NCBI GenBank assembly: GCA_021372615.1
Contig: JAJFUB010000019.1
Coordinates: 62,001-126,000 of the forward strand
Origin: a bacterium
Lineage (GTDB): Bacteria > Armatimonadota > Zipacnadia > Zipacnadales > UBA11051
Direction: 5' to 3'
DNA length: 64,000 bases
The stretch's first letter is position 1. Each line of letters begins with the position of its first letter. Both the position numbers and the translations under genes were made by a program. This document shows, one piece after another, positions 8,496 to 17,069 of this stretch. Under the pieces are notes generated by a model. That model searched no databases. It had not been told where the DNA came from and saw nothing but the letters and a program-made list of their open reading frames with translations.

Positions 8496-9788
8496 TCAGA
8501 TCCGGTTCAGCAGGGCCTTCAGCCTGAGCATCGGCAGGCCCCGCTCCCATTCGCTGATGATGCGGGCCGCGTTGGCCTCGGCCATGATCGCTCCCGCCGG
8601 GCCCCCCTGCACCAGCGCCAGCAGCTTGGTCAGCTCCTCACCCCAGCCCTGGTAGCGCGCGGCGGCCTCCCTGTCATCGGGCACCAGCGCGAGGAAGCGC
8701 TGCACGTCGGCCTGCTTCTGCGCCAACGGCCAGGCCGTCAGGACGGGATCAGTGAAGGCGAAGGCTGCCAGCTCCTGCCGCAGCGCCGTCCCCCGGGCCT
8801 GCAGATCAGCTCGGGCGGCCTCGTTCTTGACGCCGGCGTCGTCGAAGAAGATGAACCGGAAATCCCGCAGTGTCGGCTGGAGGTCGAAGGCCGTGTCGGT
8901 GCCATAGCTGCCCACGGAGAAGCCCGCCTTGACGGTCTGCTCGGGTAGCCACAACATCGCGCACGGCCCGGCGCCCTTCTGTGTCGTCCCGACGTAGCCT
9001 GCGTCATAGAGGCTGTCGTAGTAGAACGTCCACCATTCGCTCGCGAGGTCCAGCTCTGCCCGCTGGCCCTGCTTCAGGTCCCGTGTGGGTGTGCAGACGT
9101 GGCGGTCGGAGTCACTGACATACGCCGACGGGTAGCAACGGGTGACGACGCGGACGGAGGTGAGCGTCTGCCGGGGCTCCAGCAGTACCTGCGCGTACAG
9201 GCAGTCGCCGCCGGCCAGGGCCACGAAACGGATGCGCACCAGCGCGAGGGGCGTGTCGAAGACGAAGTCAGCGGTCCCGCGGTCCCCGGAACTGCGCCCG
9301 GTCAGCGAGTGGATCGGCGTACTGCCGATGCTCTGCCCGTTGAGCTGCAGATCGAAGAAGCCGCCCGCGTACCAGTTGCAGTCCACCGGCTGCGGCATGC
9401 CGATGTAGCCCTCACCGGGGATGGCCACTCCGGGCCGCTTCGCGTCGCGCGCGACCCCGTAGCGCAGGCCGTAGGTCCGCTTGCCGGTGTCGAGCGTGAT
9501 GATCTGTCGCACGCCCTCCAGGCCGACCGTGTGGGCGGGGGCCCCGGGACCGATGGTGATGGTCTGCACACCGGAGTCCGAGACGAGCACCTGCGCCGGC
9601 AGCAGGCTGCACAGCAGCAGGGCGAGGCAGATGGCCAGTGCTGCGTCCCGCGAGAGACCGGTCTGCCCCTGTAGGGCGGGCGGCCTCGCCTGCCCTTTCC
9701 CCTCGCGCGCGGGCGGGGCCGCCCGCGCTAATGGGTGACGGAGCGCATTCGGGCGACACGGTACTTCAGCCAGGCGATGGGTGGTCAT
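8496..9788 (-). CDS. Secreted protein of unknown function with galactose-binding-like beta region
   Basis: 430 residues from ATG at 9788, which follows GGAGGGG by six bases and lies 11 bases after the stop of the CBM9-like gene. A hydrophobic signal (AALAICLALLLCSLLPAQ) begins only about 50 residues in. The stretch between start and signal is largely a translated intergenic repeat (9671-9730), so either this repeat inserted into the 5' end or the true start is a non-ATG codon after it. The mature part has a beta-rich first half (DLQLNGQSIGSTPIHSLTG, GGDCLYAQVLLEP) and a charged helical C-terminal half ending LRLKALLNRI. That tail nearly matches the end of the upstream neighbour (ARLKALLDRI). 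No family recognised. Confidence 0.7.
   Translation of the reverse strand: MTTHRLAEVPCRPNALRHPLARAAPPAREGKGQARPPALQGQTGLSRDAALAICLALLLCSLLPAQVLVSDSGVQTITIGPGAPAHTVGLEGVRQIITLDTGKRTYGLRYGVARDAKRPGVAIPGEGYIGMPQPVDCNWYAGGFFDLQLNGQSIGSTPIHSLTGRSSGDRGTADFVFDTPLALVRIRFVALAGGDCLYAQVLLEPRQTLTSVRVVTRCYPSAYVSDSDRHVCTPTRDLKQGQRAELDLASEWWTFYYDSLYDAGYVGTTQKGAGPCAMLWLPEQTVKAGFSVGSYGTDTAFDLQPTLRDFRFIFFDDAGVKNEAARADLQARGTALRQELAAFAFTDPVLTAWPLAQKQADVQRFLALVPDDREAAARYQGWGEELTKLLALVQGGPAGAIMAEANAARIISEWERGLPMLRLKALLNRI
9671..9730. repeat. REP/BIME-like element, family A, inside the apparent 5' coding region
   Basis: Two inverted hairpins. The left one is headed by GTAG with stem GGGCGGGCG / CGCCTGCCC (one mismatch). 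The right one is GCGCGGGCGG / CCGCCCGCGC, with a degenerate TTAG head on the other strand. It is the same two-hairpin unit found at 24834, 30892, 32004 and 62192, here in frame with the N-terminal codons of the gene ending at 8496. Confidence 0.8.
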
Positions 9789-9799
9789 GGCGCCCCTCC

Positions 9800-10855
9800 T
9801 CAGATGCGATCCAGCAGCGCCTTCAGGCGCGCTTCCCCGACGGTCTTCTGCAGCGTCGTCGCCAGGCTCTGGAGGGCCAGGTCCAGCCGCGTCCACTGCG
9901 CCGCGTCCAACGACCCGGCTGTCGTCCTCATGGCTGCCAGACGGGCCGCGTAGTCGTCCAGTCGTCGCTTGACCTCGGCGGCGGCCGCCGGGTCCTTCTC
10001 CTTCTGGCGCGCGGCGTCGAGGGAAGCGAGCAGCCTCTCGACCTCGGCGAACGCCGCCGTGGCCAGTTGGGCGTAGCTGGTCTGCGCGAAGCCCTCAGCG
10101 CTGTACACTGCGATGGGGCCGGTGCGTCCGCCCTTGCGGAAGTCCGCCGACAGCTTGCCGATGATCTCCGGCGTCCCTGACAGCACGAGGTGGGCGAAGC
10201 GCTCGGGGTCGTGGAAGCCGAGGGTGGTGTCCACACGCGCCCAGGTAGTGCAGGCCTGCGCGCCGACGTTGCGGTCGCGGCTGATGTTGAAGCCCACGAT
10301 CTGGCCTACGCGTGGTCGGGCCTTCATCGGTCCCCACGGCACGGCCATCTCAGCCGACCAGCCGTCCGTGCCCGCCCATGTCTTCACCTGCGCGTTGCTG
10401 TCCCACGTGGTCGTCATGCCCTCGCCGTCGTAGAGGCTGCCGGCGACGCTGAAGGCCAGTTGGTAGTAGCGACCATGCGTGTGCTCGGGCTCGATGAAGA
10501 CCTCGACGGTCTCGCTGCGGAAGATGTCATGCTCATCGTGGGCGTTGCGCACCGGGGTGACCTTAGCCATCAGCGGTTCATCGCACGTGAGGCCGAAGTA
10601 GAGGTTGTCGTCATCCCACAGTACGCGGAAGAACGTCTGGGGGTCGGCGGTCTGCCCCGACTCGTAGTGGACGAAACCTCCGACCAGCGGGGCCTGCTGC
10701 CAGGCGGCGTCATCGAGCTTGCCGTCGAGCCGCAGGGCGGGGGCCTGTGCCCCGCCGACCTTCGGGCACGGATAGACATTGATCGGGTAGCTGTCGGTGG
10801 CCGGGACCGGCCGGGCCAGCGCGAGCAGCAGTATCACGGCGCTGCAGTGCCTCAT
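9800..10855 (-). CDS. Secreted CBM9-like protein with helical C-terminal region
   Basis: 351 residues from ATG at 10855; this start has an AGGTGG site five bases upstream, although GTG at 10864 is also in frame. Signal peptide at residues 1 to about 20 (HCSAVILLLALARPVPAT). Residues about 25-225 match the carbohydrate-binding family 9-like fold: LDGKLDDAAWQQAP, VLWDDDNLYFGLTCDEP, DIFRSETVEVFIEP, WSAEMAVPWGPM and GFNISRD. The remaining 120 residues are charged helices (EVERLLASLDAARQKEKDPAAAAEVKRR is one long helix) and end in ARLKALLDRI. The fold in such proteins binds glycans or reports them to partner enzymes. It lies nine bases after the large GH42-like gene and is clearly in its operon. 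Confidence 0.88.
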   Translation of the reverse strand: MRHCSAVILLLALARPVPATDSYPINVYPCPKVGGAQAPALRLDGKLDDAAWQQAPLVGGFVHYESGQTADPQTFFRVLWDDDNLYFGLTCDEPLMAKVTPVRNAHDEHDIFRSETVEVFIEPEHTHGRYYQLAFSVAGSLYDGEGMTTTWDSNAQVKTWAGTDGWSAEMAVPWGPMKARPRVGQIVGFNISRDRNVGAQACTTWARVDTTLGFHDPERFAHLVLSGTPEIIGKLSADFRKGGRTGPIAVYSAEGFAQTSYAQLATAAFAEVERLLASLDAARQKEKDPAAAAEVKRRLDDYAARLAAMRTTAGSLDAAQWTRLDLALQSLATTLQKTVGEARLKALLDRI

Positions 10856-10864
10856 GCTTACCAC

Positions 10865-13800
10865 CTACTTCACGCTGAATTGCGCGGTCGAGGTCTGGCC
10901 GGTATACAGGTCCGTCGCGCTGACACTCCACGTGCCTGCGGGATCGTTGTAGGCCACGGGCACATCCACCGTCGCGCCCTGCGCGTCCACCAGGGCCACG
11001 CGGGCTGCCCAGTCGGCGCTCTGCCCGTTCGGGAGCTTCACCGTCACCTTCACCGCCTGCCGCCCCTGCGGCAGCACGGTCGCCAGCCGTACCCGCTGCA
11101 CGCTGCCCCGCACGGCGGCCGGAGCGGCCTTGAGCGTCACGGGCTTGAGTGGCTCCGCCGCGAAAGCGAAGAACTGCGCCCGGGACGGCGTGAGCGTCAC
11201 CGTGAAGGACGACTGCTTGCCCAGGCTGCGACGGCCCTTGAGGTCGTAGACAACCCGTGGCTGCGGCAGCCGTATGATTGCCTGGTCGGCGGCGCCGCCG
11301 TGGCGGAAGATCGAGACGATCTGCACCGGGCCGTTCGCCCAGCGCGTGACTTCGACGTTCCGCAGGCGGCGGCCCTGGGCGTCGCACAGGTCGAGCGCCG
11401 GCTTCACTGTCGCCTGTTCCAGGGCGGTGCGGAGCAGGCTGGCTGCCCGCTCGGGCGTGGTCTCGACGCCGAGCTTGGGGTAGCTCGCGAGCGCCAGGTT
11501 GAGCAGCAGCGTCCGCCCCTTGCCGAAGCTGTTGGTCAGCCACAGGGGAGCCTTGCCGGCAGCGCCGGCCGGTTGCGCTCCGGCCGCCTCGACGCCGGGA
11601 TCCGCGCGAACCTTCTCGACGGACAGGTCGCCGATCTGCCCGTCGGCGAGGGCGGCCTCGGACGTGCCCGTGCGCTTGATCCCGAAGGCATCATCCAGTT
11701 GCCCGGCTGTCAGCGGCTTGACATGCCCGTCATAGATGGCCGGGCGCACGTCGGCGATCAGTGTGCCGCCATTCTGCACGTACTGGCGGAAGAGCTGAGC
11801 CTCCTGGGCCCCCATGGCCTGCGTCAGCGGCAGGATGATGGCCTTGAACTTACTCAGGTCCACCTCACCCAGGCGCATCTGCCGGTCGGTGAAGTAACGG
11901 AAGTTGAGCCCCAGCTCCCGCAGCGCGGCATGGCAGGCGGCGTGGTTGGCCTCGTAGCCGCCGTAGCTGGGCGACGACTGCACCTTGGCGGCATATGCCG
12001 AAGGCTGGGAGTACAGGATGCCGATGCCATCGGTCTGCATGTCGGACTGCAGCAGCAGGTCGCCGAGGCCGTCGCGCACGATCTGGGTGTCGCGCAGGAT
12101 CTCCTGCACGGCGGGATAGGGGTCGAGGCTCGGGGCCAGCCAGCCGTGGAAGCGGCCAATGACTTCCCAGCGCCACCACCACACGGCATCACACCCGCGC
12201 GTGACCATCCGCCAGTACTTCTCCAGCAGCGAGTCGGCGTCTTTGGTGTAGCCCATCCAGTTGGCGCGCGGGAAGTCACGCGGGGCGATGGAACGCAGCA
12301 CCTCATCGGCCGTGCCCGGATACGGCGACCAGAAGGTGTTGTAGCGCACGAAGCCATCGAGGTCGTCGGCGCTGGTGAAGGTGCCAGCGCCCTCGAAGCC
12401 GCAACGGCTCTGCGGGTCAATGGTGCGGAAGCCCTTGCCGAAGCGCTCGCACAGCTTGCAGAAGTTGTAGGACTGGTAGGCCTGCCGGTCGTACCAGCGC
12501 GGGAAGTTGCCGGACTGCAGGGCCTCCGCCTCCTCGTTGTCAGTCGGCGTGCTCAGTTGCACCTGGTCGAAGCTCGCGTACTGGCTGCCCCACGAGGCGT
12601 TCAGTGCCGCGATGTCCTTGTACTGGTCCTGCAAGTAGCGCTGGTAGGCGGCGAGGCACTGCGGACTGAGGCACGAGCCGCGCACCGCGATCTCATCGCC
12701 CAGCGAGTAGACGAACACGCCGTGCTGGCGCGCGGGCAGGTGCTTCTGCACGACCTCGTCCACGCGCGCCTGGATCGCGGCCTCATCGTTCCAACAGGAG
12801 GGCTTCATCACTCCCTGTTCGTCTCGGCGGTTGGCGATGTCGGTGGTGTAGGGGATCCAGGCAATGTCCTGGGCGGCGAGGTACGGCGGGGGCGTGCCGC
12901 CGCCCAACTGCAAGGTGACGCTGTTGCGGGCCAGGCTCTCTTCGGCGACCGGCGCGAGATTCCCGCGGGGAGTGTCCCACATGACGAAGTTGAACTGACC
13001 GCGATGGCGCTTGACGACATGGGCGAACTGCCAGGCCGAAGCGACCTCGTGCTGCCAGCCCGGAGCCGCCGCCTCGACAAGGGCCGCACGCACCGTCACC
13101 AGCATCGGCATCCACGGCTCGAGCTTGACGGCAAAGGGGGTCTCAGGCTGCGCGGGAATAGCCTGCCGCACCAACTCGCGGCCCCGGCGGTCGAGCAGAC
13201 TCACCACGACGGTCTGGCCGGCCGTCGGCGCGTCACCGGCCAGTGTCACTACACCAGAGAGCGTATCGCCGATCTCGCCCCAGTCGCGCTCGAGCTTCAC
13301 GCCGCCGACGGACTGGGTGCTGGTGACTGTGAACGGCAGCGCGCCGAAGGCCGCCACGCTCTTCCCGGTGCGGGCGATCACATCGCAGAAGTAGTTCCCG
13401 GCCGGCAAGACGGAGAGGTTGACCTTCGCTCCCGCGGCGAGCATCCCGGCGGGCAGCGGGAAGTCCTGTGTCCAGCCATCGTCGCGGCGCAGCCGCACCC
13501 GCATGCTGACACCGGCCCCGGCCGGCAAGCCCTCGGCGGCTATGGTCAGGGGGTTCCGCGCCGCCTGGCGGCGGTCCACGGTGGTTGCCGGCATGGACAG
13601 CTTGAGCCGGACCTGCGGCTCTTTGCCCGCTGCCCACAGGATCGCCTTGCCCACACCCATGTCCCACTCGTCATAGGCGACCTCCCAGCCCGGACGGTAC
13701 TCGATGGTCGGCGTCCGGGTGATCCGCACCCCCCGGCCCTTCAGGACAGCGAAGGCAAGCGCGTCGGGCACGTCGCCCAGAAACGCGGGCAACTGCGCCA

Positions 13801-14281
13801 GCCGGTTCTTCTCCTTGAGGAGGCGCTTGTCATCAGTGCTGACGAGCACCAGCCCGGCGCCCTCGGTCACGGCCTCGATCATCGCGTACTGCTGGTCTAC
13901 GGGCATCAGCTCGGGTGAGACACCCATGAACACGAAGGCATCCCATTTCTGCGCGAGCAGGCGCGTCATGCGGCGCAGGCCATGCTCGCCCCCGTGCCAG
14001 TCGTCCCTGGTGGTGTCCACGAGGCGTCCCCAGAAGACCATCTGCGGCTCGAAGTCGAAGCGCTGCTTCAGCTCGATGACCTCGCGCGCCGCCGTGCCCC
14101 GGCCGTTGAGGAAGAACAGCACGCGCGCCTTGCCGAGGGCATAGGGGGTCGCCCAGTCGGTGTGGGTCGTGACGAAGGTGCTGTTGACGCTGTGGTCCGC
14201 TTCCACCTCGTCGGCGTCCTGGGCGAGGCCGAGTGAGGCCACGATCAGCAACAGCACCAGCGGGAGTGCTACGGTCTTCAT
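10865..14281 (-). CDS. Secreted multi-domain GH42-like glycoside hydrolase
   Basis: 1138 residues with a signal peptide (1-20, cleaved near GLAQD). Order: a GATase/ThuA-like alpha-beta domain (about 45-220), two beta-sandwich domains (about 225-410), a TIM barrel (about 420-760), a second GATase-like domain resembling the beta-galactosidase trimerisation domain (about 775-960, FKAIILPLTQAMG and GGTLIADVRP), and a C-terminal Ig-like domain. At the fourth barrel strand the sequence is YSLGDEIAV, giving D529-E530 where clan GH-A enzymes have Asn-Glu. A C537-x4-C542 pair follows. ATG at 14281 has a GGAGGGAG site. It heads a three-gene operon. Substrate unknown; a beta-galactosidase role is not assured because of the D-E substitution. 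Confidence 0.85.
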   Translation of the reverse strand: MKTVALPLVLLLIVASLGLAQDADEVEADHSVNSTFVTTHTDWATPYALGKARVLFFLNGRGTAAREVIELKQRFDFEPQMVFWGRLVDTTRDDWHGGEHGLRRMTRLLAQKWDAFVFMGVSPELMPVDQQYAMIEAVTEGAGLVLVSTDDKRLLKEKNRLAQLPAFLGDVPDALAFAVLKGRGVRITRTPTIEYRPGWEVAYDEWDMGVGKAILWAAGKEPQVRLKLSMPATTVDRRQAARNPLTIAAEGLPAGAGVSMRVRLRRDDGWTQDFPLPAGMLAAGAKVNLSVLPAGNYFCDVIARTGKSVAAFGALPFTVTSTQSVGGVKLERDWGEIGDTLSGVVTLAGDAPTAGQTVVVSLLDRRGRELVRQAIPAQPETPFAVKLEPWMPMLVTVRAALVEAAAPGWQHEVASAWQFAHVVKRHRGQFNFVMWDTPRGNLAPVAEESLARNSVTLQLGGGTPPPYLAAQDIAWIPYTTDIANRRDEQGVMKPSCWNDEAAIQARVDEVVQKHLPARQHGVFVYSLGDEIAVRGSCLSPQCLAAYQRYLQDQYKDIAALNASWGSQYASFDQVQLSTPTDNEEAEALQSGNFPRWYDRQAYQSYNFCKLCERFGKGFRTIDPQSRCGFEGAGTFTSADDLDGFVRYNTFWSPYPGTADEVLRSIAPRDFPRANWMGYTKDADSLLEKYWRMVTRGCDAVWWWRWEVIGRFHGWLAPSLDPYPAVQEILRDTQIVRDGLGDLLLQSDMQTDGIGILYSQPSAYAAKVQSSPSYGGYEANHAACHAALRELGLNFRYFTDRQMRLGEVDLSKFKAIILPLTQAMGAQEAQLFRQYVQNGGTLIADVRPAIYDGHVKPLTAGQLDDAFGIKRTGTSEAALADGQIGDLSVEKVRADPGVEAAGAQPAGAAGKAPLWLTNSFGKGRTLLLNLALASYPKLGVETTPERAASLLRTALEQATVKPALDLCDAQGRRLRNVEVTRWANGPVQIVSIFRHGGAADQAIIRLPQPRVVYDLKGRRSLGKQSSFTVTLTPSRAQFFAFAAEPLKPVTLKAAPAAVRGSVQRVRLATVLPQGRQAVKVTVKLPNGQSADWAARVALVDAQGATVDVPVAYNDPAGTWSVSATDLYTGQTSTAQFSVK

Positions 14282-14509
14282 GGGGTGAGGCTCCCTCCTT
14301 CGGGTTGCCGCAGGGGCGGCGCATCGCGCCCCAGAACGGCCGGCTTCGCCCTGAGGGGGTGGTCCTCCTCCTCGCCGTCGCGCACATGAAGCGACCTACA
14401 CACGGAGGAGAACCCGCCCCGCGCGGCGTACACTACCTCCAGTACCGGGCCGCGCGCTCCCGGACCGTGACCCGCCGCGCTTCTGGCCCGGCCTCGACAG
14501 GAGTCTCCC
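14282..14509. promoter_or_regulatory. Divergent promoter region between the GH42-like operon and the catabolic run
   Basis: 228 bases between two divergent starts at 14281 and 14510. It carries ribosome-binding sites at both ends (GGAGGGAG for the minus gene, CAGGAG for the plus gene). I see no convincing -35/-10 pair and no clear operator. The 14440-14470 stretch contains a GCGCGGC / GCCGCGC inverted pair separated by about 22 bases, which might be a regulator site or just GC-rich background. Confidence 0.3.
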
Positions 14510-15955
14510 ATGACAGTCTCAATCACCCTCGGCTTCGTGCCGTCCTATCGGCGCTGGAGCGACTGGACGGAGCAGATGCGCCGCGAGAGTCTGCAGGCCT
14601 TCGCGCAGCTCCCCGGTGTGCGCGTCGTGGCTCCCTCGGTCGCCCCGGCCGAGGCCGCGCCCGACCCCGCCACCGGCGCCACGGCCTATGGCGCCGTGCA
14701 CACGCTCGACGAGGCCGATGCCGTCGCGGACTTCTTCGCCCGCGAGCGCGTGGACGGCCTCGTGCTATGTCCGCTGGACTTCGGCGATGAGCGGTCGGCG
14801 GCGAAGGTGGCCGAGAAGCTGCGCGTGCCGGTGCTGCTGTACGCCACCAAGGAGCCACCGGGAGCGCCCGGCCCGGGCCTGCTGCGGGTGTCGGACTCGT
14901 ACTGCGGGAACCTCTCCATGGCCGCCGGGCTGCACCGCCGCCGCCTGCCGTTCCGCTTCGCGGGGGTGTTCTTCCCCGCTGAGCCGGGCTTGCGGGCTGA
15001 AGCGCAGGCCTTCGTGCAGGCCGTCGCCGTCGCCAAGGGCCTGCGCTATGCCCGCATCGGGCAGGTCGGGGTGCGGCCGCAGACCTTCGAGACCGTGGCC
15101 TATGATGAGATCGCCATGGCGCGCAAGTTCGGCCAGAACGTGATCTACGCCAACCTGGTTGACCTGCTGACCGAGGCGCGCGGCCTGGCGGATGGCGACC
15201 CGGCGGTGCAGGAGATCGTAGCCGACATGCGCCGCACCATCGCGGCGCTCACGGTGGCCGATGACTACGTGCTCAAGGCCGCGAAGCTGGAGGCGGCGCT
15301 GGCGGCGTTCTGGCAGCGCCAGGGCCTCTCGGTCATGACCATGCAGTGCTGGCACAGCATCCAAAGTGAGTACGGCATCTCCCTGTGTGCGCTGTTCGGG
15401 CGGCTGACCGGGCGGCATCTGCTCACGGCCTGCGAGGCGGATGTGATGGGCGCGCTCTCGATGCTCGCCCAGTACCAGGCGTCCCTCGGAGAGCGGCTGC
15501 CGCACTTCGTGGACTGGACGATCCAGCACCGTGACGACCCCAACCGCCTGCTGGCGTGGCATTGCGGCAATGCGCCGGTGTGCCTGGCGCGCAACCCGGC
15601 CGAGGTGGCCCTGCGGTCGCGGGCGGACATGACCGGCGCCGAGCCGATTGCCCCCGGCGACCCGAAGGCCGGCCTGTACCAGTTCCAGCTCCAGCCCGGC
15701 CCCGTGACCTTCTGCCGGATGGCGGAGTATGATGGCGACTGGAAGATGCTCATTGCGCGGGGGGAGATCATCCCCTCGGATGAGACCCTCGCCGGGACAT
15801 GGAGCTGGGTGGAGGTCCGCGACCACGCCCACCTGTACCGCACGCTCGTGGAGGAGGGCTTCGTGCACCATGCCAGCATGATGCACGGCGACCAGGTCGC
15901 GGCGTTGACCCGGGCCTGCGAGTTCCTCGATCTGCAACCCATCATCGTGGAGTAG
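14510..15955 (+). CDS. L-fucose/L-arabinose isomerase-family protein
   Basis: 481 residues, ATG at 14510 nine bases after AGGAG. The chain has the three-domain pattern of the FucI/AraA isomerases: an N-terminal alpha-beta domain with DGLVLCPLDFGDE (82-94), a substrate-domain segment with AYDEIAMARKFG, and the metal-site segment LLTACEADVMGALSMLA around E309 and D311, comparable to the GEGDVxGALT motif of known isomerases. A C-terminal barrel with FCRMAEYDGDWKMLIARGEI follows. Known members convert aldoses to ketoses using Mn2+. Only 10 bases separate it from a PfkB kinase, which would phosphorylate the ketose. Which sugar it uses cannot be read from the sequence, and many family members have unassigned substrates. 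Confidence 0.85.
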   Translation: MTVSITLGFVPSYRRWSDWTEQMRRESLQAFAQLPGVRVVAPSVAPAEAAPDPATGATAYGAVHTLDEADAVADFFARERVDGLVLCPLDFGDERSAAKVAEKLRVPVLLYATKEPPGAPGPGLLRVSDSYCGNLSMAAGLHRRRLPFRFAGVFFPAEPGLRAEAQAFVQAVAVAKGLRYARIGQVGVRPQTFETVAYDEIAMARKFGQNVIYANLVDLLTEARGLADGDPAVQEIVADMRRTIAALTVADDYVLKAAKLEAALAAFWQRQGLSVMTMQCWHSIQSEYGISLCALFGRLTGRHLLTACEADVMGALSMLAQYQASLGERLPHFVDWTIQHRDDPNRLLAWHCGNAPVCLARNPAEVALRSRADMTGAEPIAPGDPKAGLYQFQLQPGPVTFCRMAEYDGDWKMLIARGEIIPSDETLAGTWSWVEVRDHAHLYRTLVEEGFVHHASMMHGDQVAALTRACEFLDLQPIIVE

Positions 15956-15965
15956 TGACGCAAGC

Positions 15966-16916
15966 ATGGCCAATCTGGACATCGTCGGGCTGGGCCTGGC
16001 CACGCTCGACGTGCTGATGCGAATGGGCGACATGCCCACCTGGGACACGCCTCAGGGGATGAGCGACTTCGGGCTCGATGGCGGTGGGCCGGTGGGCACC
16101 GCCTGCGTGGCCGCCTCTCGGCTGAGCGCGCGGGTGGGCTTCATCGGCACTGTCGGCAACGACCTCGTGGGCGAGCTGAAGACCCGCTTCCTGGCGGACT
16201 ACGGCGTGGACCTGAGCCACCTCGTGCCCGTGGACAGCCCCGAGCGGCAAGTGGTCGGTGTCTATGTCCACGCGCAGAGCGGCGAGCGCCTGTTCTCCGC
16301 GCTGGCGGGTCTGCACACGACGCCTCTGCCGATGGCGGCGCTGGACCGGGCCTACATCACCTCGGCCCGCTTCCTGCACCTCGACGGCTTCTACCACGAC
16401 TGCGCGCTGCAGGCGGCCCAGTGGATGCACGAGGCCGGCGGCCGCGTCTGCATGGACTGCCGCCGCACCGATGACCTCACCGTCCCGGCCCCGACGCTGG
16501 AGTTGCTCCGGCATGTGGACATCCTCGTCTGCGGCAACGGCTTCTGCCGGGCACTGACCGGCGAGACGGACCTGGAGCGGGCCGGACCGGCGGTGCTGGC
16601 CCATGGGCCGCAAGTGGTCGTGGAGACCCACGGCGAGGCCGGCAGCTTCACCTTCACCGGCGACGAGGCATTTCACACACCTGCCTTCGCGGTCGAGGTC
16701 CTCGACACGACCGGCGCGGGCGACGTATTCCACGGCGCGTATCTCGTGGGGCAGTTGCACGGCTGGGACCTGCGCCAGACGGCGCAGTTCGCCGCGGCGG
16801 CCTCGGCGCTCAAATGCACCAAGCTTGGCGGCCGGCGCGGCATCCCGACATATGCCGAGACGATTCGCTTCCTGCACGAGCGAGGGGTGGCGCTGCCGGA
16901 CGGCGAAGAGGCGTAG
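15966..16916 (+). CDS. PfkB-family sugar kinase
   Basis: 316 residues. N-terminal GGGPVGTACVAASRL (39-53) matches the first PfkB signature; the second is DTTGAGDVFHGAY with catalytic base D253. The middle holds the expected lid and substrate strands (ARVGFIGTVGNDLVGE, FLHLDGFY, VCMDCRRTDD). These kinases phosphorylate ribose, fructose, 2-keto-3-deoxygluconate or related sugars. There is no strong ribosome-binding site just upstream; GGAG about 14 bases away at the end of the isomerase gene and the 10-base gap suggest translational coupling. It probably acts on the product of the upstream isomerase in the cytoplasm (inference). Confidence 0.93.
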   Translation: MANLDIVGLGLATLDVLMRMGDMPTWDTPQGMSDFGLDGGGPVGTACVAASRLSARVGFIGTVGNDLVGELKTRFLADYGVDLSHLVPVDSPERQVVGVYVHAQSGERLFSALAGLHTTPLPMAALDRAYITSARFLHLDGFYHDCALQAAQWMHEAGGRVCMDCRRTDDLTVPAPTLELLRHVDILVCGNGFCRALTGETDLERAGPAVLAHGPQVVVETHGEAGSFTFTGDEAFHTPAFAVEVLDTTGAGDVFHGAYLVGQLHGWDLRQTAQFAAAASALKCTKLGGRRGIPTYAETIRFLHERGVALPDGEEA

Positions 16917-16930
16917 GACGGGGCCTCGCT

Positions 16931-16993
16931 GGTACGCCCGACACTCTTGTCGGGCGCATCGCCCCGTCGCCCGACAGGAGTGTCGGGCGTACC
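16931..16993. repeat. Inverted pair of REP-like hairpins, family B
   Basis: Two copies of the hairpin CGCCCGACA-4nt-TGTCGGGCG, at 16935-16956 and 16968-16989, in opposite orientation and flanked outside by GGTA / TACC. The loops are CTCT and GGAG. They sit between the kinase and the enolase-superfamily gene. A single copy is found at 20739. Confidence 0.85.
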
Positions 16994-17069
16994 CCCGTCC
17001 TGCAGACTGTGTAGGAGGGGTCACCGACCCCGACCGGGTGCCAATGACGACGCAAAGGCGGCAAGTTGC

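Noticed and set aside
9730-9778. A small frame reading IAWLKYRVARMRSVTH then stop, next to the start at 9788
   Set aside because: An in-frame stop lies immediately upstream and no start codon with a site is available; it may be a relic but cannot be called a gene.
10190-13918. A 1242-codon open frame on the plus strand
   Set aside because: It lies antisense to the GH42-like and CBM9-like genes and is rich in Arg, Gly, His and Leu repeats typical of translated GC-rich antisense DNA; it has no domain, signal or ribosome-binding site.
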